Shown here: in pieces, positions 38,224 through 46,673 of the stretch
How positions within the stretch are numbered: the stretch's first letter is position 1
Layout of the letters: each line of letters opens with the position of its first letter
NCBI GenBank assembly: GCA_963759545.1
Contig: CAVXAB010000027.1
Span: forward strand, 164,223-228,222
DNA: 64,000 nt
Direction of reading: 5' to 3'
From: Trebonia sp963759545
GTDB taxonomy: Bacteria; Actinomycetota; Actinomycetes; Streptosporangiales; Streptosporangiaceae
Program-made: the position numbers and the translations under genes
Notes under the pieces: model-generated
Databases searched by the model: none
The model's input: only the letters and a program-made list of their open reading frames with translations
What the model was told of the DNA's origin: nothing

Positions 38224-40290
38224 TTAGCTAATAGTAATCGCCGCAGGCAGGTCCGCAGCCGCGGCGGCGGGGACCCCGGCGGCGGCTAACGCGCGGATGC
38301 GGCGGAGGTCGCCGGGGAGGCGTTCTGTCACGCGGGCGCGGTCGAGGTACTCAAGCAGCGGGATGGCCACCCGCCTCGAGGTACGCAGCGCCTGGCGGGC
38401 CTGTGAGGTGGTGAAAGGCTGCTCAAGCCCGGCCAGCACGCCGGCCGCCGCCTGGTCGGCGCCCGGCGCGAGCACGATCAGGTCGGCGATACGCAGCAGC
38501 AGGCCAACGCGGGCCGCGGCGGCCAGCGCGCGGGCGTCAAGGCCGAGAGCGCGGAGGCGTTCGGTGTCCGGGGCCGCGAAGGGGTCGTCCGCGAGGTCGT
38601 CGAGTACCTCCCTGACCGCGTCCTCGATCCTCGGCGGGAGCCGCTGTCCCGCTGGCGCGAGGCGGCTTTCCTGGCCCGGCGGCGGGCTCCCGTCGGCTTC
38701 CCCGGCCTGCTTGGTGAAGACCCGCAGGTACGCGCCGTCGAGTACGACCTCGCCGGCGGCCAGGGCGGCCACCAGGTCGCGGGTTGGCAGGGCGAGCGCG
38801 GCGCGGGCGGCCTCGGCGGGCATGCCGGGGGCGAGGGGGTCCTTGGCGCAGAAGGCGGCGACCGCCCTCGGCAGCTCGGCGCGCAGCCAGGCCCAGTGCT
38901 CCGGGTCGGCGAGCCAGTCCCCCGCGACCGGATCCGGCTCGCCGGGGGCGTGCGACACGTCGAGGCCGGCCGCCGCCAGCTGCGGTCCGCGCAGCAGCTT
39001 GTGCCTGCGCAGCAAGTCGGCCGCCGTCGGGACATCGGGCCAGGTGGCGAGCTCGCGGGCGGCGGCGGCGCCGGCGCCCCGGCCGGCGAGCGGCGGCGGG
39101 AACGGGTCGAGGACGGTCGCCCCGTAGATCGCCAGGCCCGCGGCACCAGGGTCGCGGAGGATCACCCGGTCGCCGACGTGCAGCGGCAGCGGTTCCTTCA
39201 GCCGAAGGCGCGCGTAGACCGAGTCGGGCCCGAGCACGCGGACCCGGGCCTGGGTGCGCGCCGACCCGATGTGCATGAGGAGGTCGGGCGGGAACTTCGG
39301 GTGCGGGTCGGCCGCCGGAGGAGTCACGCGGACGTCGAGTTCGCTGGTGAGGGTCCAGCGATCTGGCTCGATGAGGGCCATGCCGCGCGCGGGGAGGTCG
39401 GCGGCGATGCCGCGCAGGTTGAGCGCGACCCGGGCGACGCCGCTGACCTCGTCGGCGGGCTCGCCGAGCGCCTCGAGGCCGCGCACCCGGACGGTAAGGC
39501 CCGACGGCGCGAGTACTAGCTCCTGGCCGTTCCTGACCGTGCCGGCGGGCAAGGTGCCGGTGACGACCGTGCCCGCGCCCCGGATCGTGAACGACCGGTC
39601 GATCCATAGCCGGACCGGGGCGGTGTGTCCATATGTTGAAATATCCGAGATATCCGGCGCGCCAGCGCCGGATATCTCGGATTGGCCGCCGCGATCGGAT
39701 CGGCCGCCGCGATCGGACAGGCCGTTGCGATCGGATCGCCCGTTCAGCGAGTCGACTAGGCGGACGAGGGCCTCCTTGAGCTGGTCAAGGCCCTGGCCGG
39801 TGACCGCGCTGACGTGGACCGCCTCGACGGTGCCCAGGCTGGTCCGCGCGATCTCGGCGAGTGCCTGGCGGGTCGCGGGTCCCGGGTCGGCCAGGTCGGA
39901 GCGGGTGATGACCAGCAGGCCGTGCCTGACCCCGAGGGCGTCGACGGCGGCCAGGTGCTCGGCGGACTGCGGCATCCAGCCGCCGTCGGCCGCCACGACG
40001 AACATGACCGCGGGGACCGGGCCGAGGCCGGCGAGCATGTTCGGGACGAAGCGCTCGTGGCCGGGGACATCGACGAAGGCCAGCTTCTCCCCGGCCGGCC
40101 CGCCCTGTCGCGCGCCACGGGCTTCCGGGCCACGGGCGCGCGCCGGGAGGGTCATCCAGGCGTAGCCGAGGTCGATGGTCATGCCACGGCGGCGTTCCTC
40201 CGCCCACCGGTCGGGCTCCATCCCGGTGAGGGCGCGGACCAGCGTGGACTTCCCGTGGTCCACGTGCCCGGCGGTCGCGACGACGTACAT
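38224..40290 (-). CDS. selB: Selenocysteine-specific elongation factor SelB
   Basis: 688 residues. GTPase domain: AGHVDHGKST (G1), DVPGHERF (G3) and a TRSD-type G4 (VITRSDLAD). EF-Tu-like domains II-III follow, then winged-helix repeats at the C-terminus (ARQALRTSRRVAIPLLEYLDRARVTERL) that bind the SECIS hairpin. It delivers Sec-tRNA to UGA in the fdhA mRNA. Between domains I and II there is an insert of repeated Ser-Asp-Arg-Gly-Gly units followed by SEISGAGAPDISDIS, encoded by 39643-39737. It lies 54 bp after selA on the same strand. Confidence 0.95.
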   Translation of the reverse strand: MYVVATAGHVDHGKSTLVRALTGMEPDRWAEERRRGMTIDLGYAWMTLPARARGPEARGARQGGPAGEKLAFVDVPGHERFVPNMLAGLGPVPAVMFVVAADGGWMPQSAEHLAAVDALGVRHGLLVITRSDLADPGPATRQALAEIARTSLGTVEAVHVSAVTGQGLDQLKEALVRLVDSLNGRSDRNGLSDRGGRSDRGGQSEISGAGAPDISDISTYGHTAPVRLWIDRSFTIRGAGTVVTGTLPAGTVRNGQELVLAPSGLTVRVRGLEALGEPADEVSGVARVALNLRGIAADLPARGMALIEPDRWTLTSELDVRVTPPAADPHPKFPPDLLMHIGSARTQARVRVLGPDSVYARLRLKEPLPLHVGDRVILRDPGAAGLAIYGATVLDPFPPPLAGRGAGAAAARELATWPDVPTAADLLRRHKLLRGPQLAAAGLDVSHAPGEPDPVAGDWLADPEHWAWLRAELPRAVAAFCAKDPLAPGMPAEAARAALALPTRDLVAALAAGEVVLDGAYLRVFTKQAGEADGSPPPGQESRLAPAGQRLPPRIEDAVREVLDDLADDPFAAPDTERLRALGLDARALAAAARVGLLLRIADLIVLAPGADQAAAGVLAGLEQPFTTSQARQALRTSRRVAIPLLEYLDRARVTERLPGDLRRIRALAAAGVPAAAAADLPAAITIS
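39643..39737 (-). repeat. Inverted repeat plus three 18-bp tandem repeats inside selB
   Basis: 39643-39660 and 39665-39682 form a perfect 18-bp inverted repeat with a 4-base loop. Next to it are three imperfect 18-bp units at 39684-39701, 39702-39719 and 39720-39737 (GGCCGCCGCGATCGGATC type). All are in frame and encode the SelB linker. Confidence 0.75.
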
Positions 40291-40344
40291 CAGTCCCCCG
40301 CCCTCTTCGCGCGCTCGCGTGGATGGCGCCGGGGTCCGGGACGG

Positions 40345-41748
40345 TTACGCATGGGGGCCGGCCGCGGTCAGGATGGCCGCTATGAGGCGGTCGTCGTCTT
40401 CTGGGACTACTGATCTGAGGTCGAGCAGCAGCGCGCCCTTCTCTATGCGGCCGGCCACGGCGGGGACCTCGCCCCGGCGGACGGCGTCACCGCGGCGCAG
40501 CGGCAGCGCGAGTTCCTCGGCAAGCGCCACCGCGGCGCTTGGCAGCGTGACGCCGGGGGCTCCGCCGCCGCCGACCGCCGCCTCGCTGGCCACCACGCTC
40601 GCGGAGACATGGTGCGCGGCCAGAGTAGCCACTATCCGTTCTGCGCGATCGATAAGGGCGGCGGGATCGACGGTCAGCGAGCGGGCGACGGGCGGGAGGG
40701 GACCGGTGATCGTCGCCTCAAGGGCGGCGAGGGTCAGCTTGTCGACCCGCAGGGCACGGGCCAGGGGGTGGCGCAACAGGCGGCGGACCAGTGCCTCGTC
40801 GCCGAGCAGTATTCCGGCCTGCGGGCCGCCGAGGAGCTTGTCGCCGCTGGCGGTGACGAGGTTCGCGCCGTCGCGCAGTGAGGTCGCGGCGTCCGGCTCC
40901 GCGGCGAGCAGCGGGTGGGGCGCAAGCAGCCCTGAGCCGATGTCGTGGACGAGCGTGGCGTTCAGCGCGGCGAGTTCCTGGACGGTGGCTTCCCTGGTGA
41001 ACCCTTCGACCCGGTAGTTGGACGGGTGGACCTTGAGGATGAAGCCGGTGTCCTCGCCGATCGCCTGCTCGTAGTCCTCGACGCTCGTCCTGTTGGTGGT
41101 GCCGACCTCCCGCAGCCGCGCGCCGGTGCTCGCCAGCAGGTCGGGCAGGCGGAAGCGGTCGCCGATCTCGATGAGCTCGCCGCGGCTGATGATGATTTCC
41201 TTGCCAGCGGCCAGGGCGGTGGCCGCCAGGACGAGGGCGGCGGCGTTGTTGTTCACGACGCCGGCGGCCTTGGCGCCGGGAACGGCCCGCCTGAGCGCCT
41301 CGATGACGCCCCGGCCGCGCTGCCTGGACCGCGCGCCAGTCTCGAGGTCGAACTCCACGTCGCAGGTGCCTGCCGCGGTCGCCAGGGCGTCCTTCGCCGC
41401 CTGGCTCAGCGGGGCGCGCCCCAGGTTGGTGTGGACGAGAACGCCGGTGGCGTTGACGACCTCGGTCAGCGAGGCGGCGGTCACCGGAAGCTCGGCCGCG
41501 GCCGCGTCCGCGACCTGGTCGGGGGTGATCTCGGCGTTGCGCGCTCTTTCCTGGGCACGGACGATCGCGGCCTTGACCAGGTCCCGGCCGACGCGACGCT
41601 CGGCCGCCCGCATGCGCGGGTCGTCGAGAAGCTGGTCGGTGCGCGGGATCTTCCGTAGTGCGGCCCCGTCTGCGGAGGCGCTGCCCTCGGCCCTGCCTGA
41701 GGTGCCGCGCGGCGCGCTTTGGGCGAGATCATCCACGGTGGTGACCAT
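40345..41748 (-). CDS. selA: L-seryl-tRNA(Sec) selenium transferase
   Basis: 467 residues from ATG 41748; the longer frame to 41847 lacks conserved sequence. N-terminal SelA region IPRTDQLLDDPRM..., then NATGVLVHTNLGRAPLS, VNNNAAALVLAATAL, and the PLP lysine in TASGDKLLGGPQAGI. It converts Ser-tRNA(Sec) to Sec-tRNA(Sec) with selenophosphate. Followed by selB, in the classic selAB order. selD (selenophosphate synthetase) is not in the window. Confidence 0.95.
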   Translation of the reverse strand: MVTTVDDLAQSAPRGTSGRAEGSASADGAALRKIPRTDQLLDDPRMRAAERRVGRDLVKAAIVRAQERARNAEITPDQVADAAAAELPVTAASLTEVVNATGVLVHTNLGRAPLSQAAKDALATAAGTCDVEFDLETGARSRQRGRGVIEALRRAVPGAKAAGVVNNNAAALVLAATALAAGKEIIISRGELIEIGDRFRLPDLLASTGARLREVGTTNRTSVEDYEQAIGEDTGFILKVHPSNYRVEGFTREATVQELAALNATLVHDIGSGLLAPHPLLAAEPDAATSLRDGANLVTASGDKLLGGPQAGILLGDEALVRRLLRHPLARALRVDKLTLAALEATITGPLPPVARSLTVDPAALIDRAERIVATLAAHHVSASVVASEAAVGGGGAPGVTLPSAAVALAEELALPLRRGDAVRRGEVPAVAGRIEKGALLLDLRSVVPEDDDRLIAAILTAAGPHA

Positions 41749-41997
41749 ACTCCGCGCGGCCGCCGCCGCCCACCGCGGCGGCCCTGGTCTGGACTGGCCC
41801 TTCCTGCGGCCCGGCACGATATCTGGGAAATGTCTTTTATGCCGCATTTTGATTTCAGTGGTCGCCGGGTGAGCGCTGCGGCTATTTCTTGCTAAATCCT
41901 CTTACCTAAGACATATCGGACTCGATGGACTTCGAATAGGCAGCGGACGCGGCCCCTATTGATTACGATGCGGCGGTATCGGAAGGGGAGGGTGCTC

Positions 41998-42375
41998 ATG
42001 ATCTTGCCTGAAGCAGGCGATCTCCTGACGCCTGCCATGGCGATCGACGGTTTCCGGCTCGGCTGCCTGATCGACGCGTCCACCGGCATGGTCCTCGCGT
42101 CGGTGCAGAGCGAAGACGCCCCCGCCCCGCCTACCGCGGCGGCGGGTGCGGCGGACGTCGTCAGCGTGCTCACCCTGCTGAACGGAAAACTCGCGACCGG
42201 GGAGATTCTTGAGGACGTGATGATTACCTTTAGCGATAGCTTCTTCATGGTCCGCCCGGTTGGACGGGAATCTGAGCCGCGGATTCTGCTGCTCGTCGTG
42301 GCGGACCGTCACCGGACAAACCTGGCGATGGCGCACCGCTCGCTTCGGGATTTCTGCGCGAGCTTTCCCGCATGA
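41998..42375 (+). CDS. Roadblock/LC7-like protein 1
   Basis: 125 residues from ATG 41998, with GGGGAGGG six bases upstream. The segment FRLGCLIDASTGMVLASV...LEDVMITFSDSFFMVRPV...LLLVVADRHRTNLAMAHRSLR parallels the protein encoded at 45033-45404 (EDILITLTKQYHLIRLL...LDRQKANLALARHNLK), so the two are paralogues. These are small alpha/beta proteins that usually dimerise and regulate small GTPases in gliding or conservon systems. It overlaps the next gene by ATGA (42372-42375). Confidence 0.7.
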   Translation: MILPEAGDLLTPAMAIDGFRLGCLIDASTGMVLASVQSEDAPAPPTAAAGAADVVSVLTLLNGKLATGEILEDVMITFSDSFFMVRPVGRESEPRILLLVVADRHRTNLAMAHRSLRDFCASFPA

Positions 42376-43358
42376 GCCAGATCCCCAGGCGCACGCGGGT
42401 GCGCCAGCTAGCCGAATCGGTCTGGCCAGGGAGGATAGTGAACGGATACGCGAACCTCATCGCGGCGCGGCTGCGCAAGCTCGCTGACGAGGGCAGCACA
42501 GGGATGCTGCCGGTGTCCGGGCGCGGTGACGGCGCCGTCTTCTTCCGCGGCGGGCAGGTCGTCTACGCCGAGTCGAGCCGCACGTCGCTGCCCTCGCTGC
42601 GCACGAGCGGCCTCGCCGCGCTTGGATTAGCGCAGCGGGAAGCCCCCCGTTCCCCTGGTTCTCCCGGCTCGCCCGGCTCGCCCGGCTCGCCCGGCGAGGC
42701 TTGCCCGGGCGACGCGGGGCTGGTCGCCGCGCGTTCTGTCAGCAGGCTCACGGGCATGCTCGAGCTGACCGAGCTGATCATCGACGCGCTCACCGAGTTG
42801 CTGTCGAGCGAGTCGCGCTACACGAAGTTCCGGCACGCCCAGGTTCTCCCCGTCGGCCAGGGGCGCCCGATGCCCGTGGAGGCGCTGCTCGCGGAGGTCC
42901 AGCGCCGCCATGAGGTACAGCGGCAGCTCGCGGCGGTCCTCACCCCGGACACGGCGGTCGCCCGCGACCCGTCGCTCGATCCGCCGTCCGCGCAGGTCTC
43001 GCCGACGCAGTGGGCGCTGCTCGCCCGGGCCGGCGACGGGACGACGCCGCGCGGCCTGGCCATGCAACTGGGCCGGAGCGTCTTCGGCACCACGATCGAG
43101 GTGTACCGGCTGGTTGAGCTCGGGCTCCTGGTCGTGCCCGGGCGCCCGCCCGGGCCCGCCGACGGGCGGCTTGGCGCCGGCATCTCGTTCATACGCGCCG
43201 TATCCGGCGGGAGAGGCAGCGATGCGTTACCAACCGTCGGTGACCGACCCGATCACCGCGGAGCTGCGGCTGATCAGGCAGAACGTGCCAGGGGTGCGCG
43301 GCAGCATCACCGCCACCAGCGACGGGCTGCTGGTCGCGCACGACATGCACGGCCTTGA
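42372..43358 (+). CDS. DUF4388-like protein with C-terminal winged helix, 1
   Basis: Up to 328 residues. The N-terminal DUF4388-like fold has GSTGMLPVSGRGDGAVFFRGGQVVYAESS. A Ser-Pro-Gly repeat linker (SPGSPGSPGSPGSPG, coded at about 42657-42705) follows, then a helical region and a winged-helix-like end (TQWALLARAGDGTTPRGLAMQLGRSVFGTTIEVYRLVELGLL). The frame overlaps the start of the next gene by 137 bp. The last about 50 residues look like out-of-frame sequence, so an indel near 43190 or a shorter true end is possible. Confidence 0.6.
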   Translation: MSQIPRRTRVRQLAESVWPGRIVNGYANLIAARLRKLADEGSTGMLPVSGRGDGAVFFRGGQVVYAESSRTSLPSLRTSGLAALGLAQREAPRSPGSPGSPGSPGSPGEACPGDAGLVAARSVSRLTGMLELTELIIDALTELLSSESRYTKFRHAQVLPVGQGRPMPVEALLAEVQRRHEVQRQLAAVLTPDTAVARDPSLDPPSAQVSPTQWALLARAGDGTTPRGLAMQLGRSVFGTTIEVYRLVELGLLVVPGRPPGPADGRLGAGISFIRAVSGGRGSDALPTVGDRPDHRGAAADQAERARGARQHHRHQRRAAGRARHARP

Positions 43359-43716
43359 GCCGACCCAGATCGCGGCCTTGGTCGCCGCCACCCACGCGGT
43401 GGCGGTCCGCGCGAGCCTGAGCACGGAGTGCGGGCAGCTCAAGGAGGTCATCACCCGCGGCGGTGACGGCTACCTCGCGGTGTACACGGCGGGCGGCCCG
43501 GTCATCGTGGCGGTACTCGGGTCGAACGAACTGAACGTCGCCATGCTGAACTTCCAGGCGCGCAAGATAATCGAGCGCATCGCCGAGCATTCGGCCGGCC
43601 TCGTCAGGGGCGCGCGGGCGGACTCCGCCGTGCCCGCCCCGCCATCTCCCGGACAGGATGACAAGGGCCCCGCGGGCGACGAGCCATTGCCCGCCCGCCG
43701 CCGGCGCCGCAATTAG
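43222..43716 (+). CDS. Roadblock/LC7 protein 2 (MglB/CvnB-like)
   Basis: 164 residues from ATG 43222 with GGGAGAGG upstream. A classic roadblock sequence: LRLIRQNVPGVRGSITATSDGLLVAHDMHG, AALVAATHAVAVRASLS, GYLAVYTAGGPVIVAVLGSNELNVAML. A Pro/Asp/Arg-rich tail ends ARRRRRN. In conservons and gliding systems, such proteins act with a Ras-like GTPase (CvnD/MglA). None is seen here, so the partner is elsewhere or different. Confidence 0.8.
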   Translation: MRYQPSVTDPITAELRLIRQNVPGVRGSITATSDGLLVAHDMHGLEPTQIAALVAATHAVAVRASLSTECGQLKEVITRGGDGYLAVYTAGGPVIVAVLGSNELNVAMLNFQARKIIERIAEHSAGLVRGARADSAVPAPPSPGQDDKGPAGDEPLPARRRRRN

Positions 43717-43747
43717 CCGGGCTCCCTGCTAGTAGCCGGGCTCCCTG

Positions 43748-44761
43748 CTAGCTGAGCTTCTTCAGCCCGTTGAGCACCTGGCGCAAGACGTCGACCGTCG
43801 GCGCCTGCCCGGGACCGCCGTTCCACTCCTGGCGATCCAGCGCCGGGTGACGCGCGGGCAGGCGACTGGCGGTCTCCGACTGTGCGGGCGCCGCCTGGGA
43901 CGACGGCCCGTTCTGGCGGCCCCGCGCGGGGACCCGCGAGGCCGGCTGCCCGCGCCCGCCGGCGCGAACCGGTGCGCACAGGCCCGCCCTCGTGAGGCTG
44001 CCCAGGCACTCGAGCGTGTCGATGAGGGCGGCGCCACGCCGCGCGGCGAGGTCAAGCGCCGACGCGTGCGCACCGATCCGGCAGGCGACCGCCCACTGCT
44101 CCCTGGTCAAGACGGCGGACGGCGCCCTGAGGTCGCACAGCGCCACCGTGGTGGTCGGGGCCAGGCCGTGTTCCGCCAGCCGCTCCGCCCTCCTGAAGGC
44201 TTCGTCGCGCACTAGGTCGATGCCGAGCCGCGGGAACATCTCCGTCCAGTAGGTGCGCGTGGAGGTGAAGCGGATGGCGGCGACGGGAGAGTCCACCGCC
44301 AGCGGGATCGTCAGGACCAGGAAGGCGTCGACGACGATGGACCGGATGAGCTCGTGCAGCCCGGCCACGGTCAGGTAGCCGCGCTGCACGGCGAACCCCG
44401 CGACGGCGGCGTCGTCCTCGTCGCTGCCCGCTGACATCTCCCCGAGGCCGGCTAGCTGCGGGCTGATGGCGCGCAGCCGGGCGGCGAGGCCGGGGACCCA
44501 CGACGCCCGGGCGAAGGCGATGCGGCCGCCGTCCAGGTAGACGCACCCGGACGGGTTCCCGGTCACCTCAAGGACCCCGGACGCCCCCCTGGTCACAAGG
44601 TCCTCGAGCGCGGTCATGACCTGCGGCCTGCCCAGTTCCTCCTGCGTCGCTACCACCAATTGAGCCCCCTGATGGCCGAGCAGATGCGGGAATTCAGAAA
44701 TTACCGATAGTACGAAAGGTCTGTATCCCCACGTTCTCTGCATATTTCTCAAATCGGACAT
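43748..44761 (-). CDS. DUF4388-like protein with C-terminal winged helix, 2
   Basis: 337 residues from ATG 44761 (internal ATGs make the start uncertain). It shares its plan with the protein at 42372-43358: a DUF4388-like segment (TRGASGVLEVTGNPSGCVYLDGGRIAFARAS), a middle helical domain, a winged-helix-like part (LTREQWAVACRIGAHASALDLAARRGAALIDTLECLGSLTRAGL) and a Pro/Arg/Gln-rich tail. It is therefore a paralogue. It is convergent with roadblock 2 and divergent from roadblock 3 across an AT-rich region. Confidence 0.6.
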   Translation of the reverse strand: MSDLRNMQRTWGYRPFVLSVISEFPHLLGHQGAQLVVATQEELGRPQVMTALEDLVTRGASGVLEVTGNPSGCVYLDGGRIAFARASWVPGLAARLRAISPQLAGLGEMSAGSDEDDAAVAGFAVQRGYLTVAGLHELIRSIVVDAFLVLTIPLAVDSPVAAIRFTSTRTYWTEMFPRLGIDLVRDEAFRRAERLAEHGLAPTTTVALCDLRAPSAVLTREQWAVACRIGAHASALDLAARRGAALIDTLECLGSLTRAGLCAPVRAGGRGQPASRVPARGRQNGPSSQAAPAQSETASRLPARHPALDRQEWNGGPGQAPTVDVLRQVLNGLKKLS

Positions 44762-45032
44762 CGGCGCTTTTCGTCGAAGTCCAATGCATCAAGGCAAGCC
44801 TACCGTTCTACTGGTTCCCCAATGCCTTGTCCTTGGGTCACTGTTATGTCACGCTTACGCCAGGTATTCATAGATATTCACTGATTAAGCCAGGCCATCG
44901 CGCTGAATTTACTCAGTGTAATTGTTAACATCTCTCAGTAATCAGTTTTCTTTGCATATTCCAGGCATACCAGCCTGTCCTTCGCTAACGTTGCGGCACA
45001 CACCGGGAAAGCGTTAGCAGAAGGGGCAATAC
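44762..45032. promoter_or_regulatory. AT-rich divergent promoter region
   Basis: 271 bp, clearly richer in A+T than the coding DNA around it, between the second DUF4388-like gene and roadblock 3. It contains several TGTAATTGTTAAC/TAGATATTC-like stretches that could serve as promoters. I cannot assign a specific binding site. Confidence 0.4.
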
Positions 45033-45404
45033 ATGAATATTGAAGCCGCCCTGAAGGAAGCCATGAACATTGACGGCGCCCTTGGCGTGTCACTCGTGGA
45101 CTGGGAAAGCGGCATGTCGCTCGGCGCGGTCGGCGGCGGGAAGTACCTCGACCTCGACGTGGCGGCGGCCGGGAACACGGAGGTCATCAGGGCGAAGATG
45201 CGGACGATGGAATCGCTCCGCCTCGACGACACCATCGAGGACATCCTCATCACTCTCACCAAGCAGTACCACCTCATCCGGCTGCTCAAGAACTCAAGGA
45301 GCGAGCAGGGCCTGTTCCTCTACCTGGTCCTCGACCGCCAGAAGGCTAACCTCGCGCTCGCCCGCCACAACCTGAAGCGGATCGAGAGCGAGATCAGCCT
45401 CTGA
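45033..45404 (+). CDS. Roadblock/LC7-like protein 3
   Basis: 123 residues from ATG 45033 with AGAAGGGG upstream. MNIEAALKEAMNIDGALGVSLVDWESGMSLGAVGG, then LDDTIEDILITLTKQYHLIRLLKNS and LFLYLVLDRQKANLALARHNLKRIE. Paralogue of roadblock 1. It has its own AT-rich promoter region and ends the roadblock/DUF4388 cluster. Confidence 0.75.
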   Translation: MNIEAALKEAMNIDGALGVSLVDWESGMSLGAVGGGKYLDLDVAAAGNTEVIRAKMRTMESLRLDDTIEDILITLTKQYHLIRLLKNSRSEQGLFLYLVLDRQKANLALARHNLKRIESEISL

Positions 45405-45535
45405 CCCGGCGATCACCGAGCCCGAGATGACCACGGCGACCATGTCGGCGTCCCGTCGAAGACATCGTCGACGACGAGACGCCGCACGCCACGAAACCGG
45501 ATGACGCGGCAGCCCGGAGGTGGCAGGGTGATGGC

Positions 45536-46273
45536 ATGGGGACGCGGCTTGTGCACATCGTGGTCGACGCCAACGACCCGGGCCGGCTCGCGCGGTTCTG
45601 GGCCGCCGCCCTCGGCTGGGAGGTCGCGGACGAGGCGCCGGAAGAGGTGGACGTGTGGCCCGCCGGCTTCAGCTACCCGGACCCGGTGGCGCTGCCACTG
45701 GTGTTCGTGCCGGTGCCGGAGGCGAAGACCACCCGGAACCGGGTGCACCTAGACCTCGCCACCAGGTCACGCGAGCATCAGCAGGCCGAGGTGCGGCGAC
45801 TGCTCGCGCTCGGTGCGGCGCACGCCGACATCGGCCAGGGCGACGTGCCGTGGACCGTGCTCGCCGACCCCGAGGGAAACGAGTTCTGCGTGCTTGAGCC
45901 TCGCCCGGTCTACGCCGGCACCGGCCCCGTCGCGGCCGTGGTGGCCGGGTGCGCGGACCCGGCCGCGCTGGCGGGGTTCTGGGAACTGGCGGCGGGGTTC
46001 ACGCGGATTCATTCGGCGGACGGGTTCGAGTCGCTGCGCTCGCCGGCGCAGGTGGGACCGTTCCTTGAGCTGCTGCGGGTCCCCGGTGCCAAGACCGTTA
46101 AGAACCGGGTGCACCTGGACGCGCGGCCGCAGGCCGGCGAAGACCAGGCGGAGGCGGTCGCGGCACTGCGCGCGGCGGGGGCTAAGCCGGCGGACGTCGG
46201 GCAGGGCGACGTGGCGTGGACCGTCCTGGCCGACCCGGAAGGCAACGAGTTCTGCGTGCTGACGCCGCGGTAG
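45536..46273 (+). CDS. Tandem VOC (glyoxalase/bleomycin-resistance-like) domain protein
   Basis: 245 residues from ATG 45536. Two similar halves: each opens with a beta strand and ARFWAAALGW / AGFWELAAGF, contains (K)NRVHLDLA / KNRVHLDARP with the metal-binding His, and closes with VLADPEGNEFCVLEPR / VLADPEGNEFCVLTPR. Such proteins are metal-dependent or binding-only VOC members; the substrate is not predictable. Monocistronic. Confidence 0.88.
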   Translation: MGTRLVHIVVDANDPGRLARFWAAALGWEVADEAPEEVDVWPAGFSYPDPVALPLVFVPVPEAKTTRNRVHLDLATRSREHQQAEVRRLLALGAAHADIGQGDVPWTVLADPEGNEFCVLEPRPVYAGTGPVAAVVAGCADPAALAGFWELAAGFTRIHSADGFESLRSPAQVGPFLELLRVPGAKTVKNRVHLDARPQAGEDQAEAVAALRAAGAKPADVGQGDVAWTVLADPEGNEFCVLTPR

Positions 46274-46329
46274 CGCGCGGCCCGCACTCCACCGCCACGG
46301 GCCGCCAGCCGCTCCCGACTTCGCACCCG

Positions 46330-46444
46330 GGGCCGGGCGCCCGGGCGCCCGGGCGCCCGTTCTGTCCCGATTGTCCTGGTGGCAGCACGGCCCGGACCAT
46401 GATCATGTGGATTCCGCAGCCTATTAGCTGCGGAATCCACATGA
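46330..46444. repeat. Gap feature: GC repeat block and 17-bp perfect inverted repeat
   Basis: In the 400-bp gap 46274-46673, GGGCGCCC units repeat three to four times at about 46333-46361. TCATGTGGATTCCGCAG at 46403-46419 pairs perfectly with 46428-46444 (8-base loop CCTATTAG). The hairpin could terminate the VOC gene, but there is no T tract. Short ORFs in the gap are not convincing. Confidence 0.55.
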
Positions 46445-46673
46445 AAAGCGAAAACCTGGACGATCAAGCTGCCCCCGCGCGCGGGCCTCGCGCGCCAGCC
46501 GGCGCACGGCCCTCACCGTCACCACTCGCCACTCAGTCAACGGCATTGGGCGTCGCCTCATCGTGGTGCCGCCGCAGCCGTGGGCGGCGGAACGCCCGAG
46601 CCGCCTCCGCCTGCTCCAGCTGCTGATCGCCTCAGTCGCCTTGCCGTCATCGCCCGCGCCTTGATAGCTGTGC

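Noticed and set aside
43222..43358. C-terminal 45-50 residues of the first DUF4388-like ORF as a true overlapping reading frame
   Set aside because: The residues are Arg/His/Ala-rich shadow of the roadblock gene; a missed stop or indel is more likely, although I left the full ORF in the coordinates.
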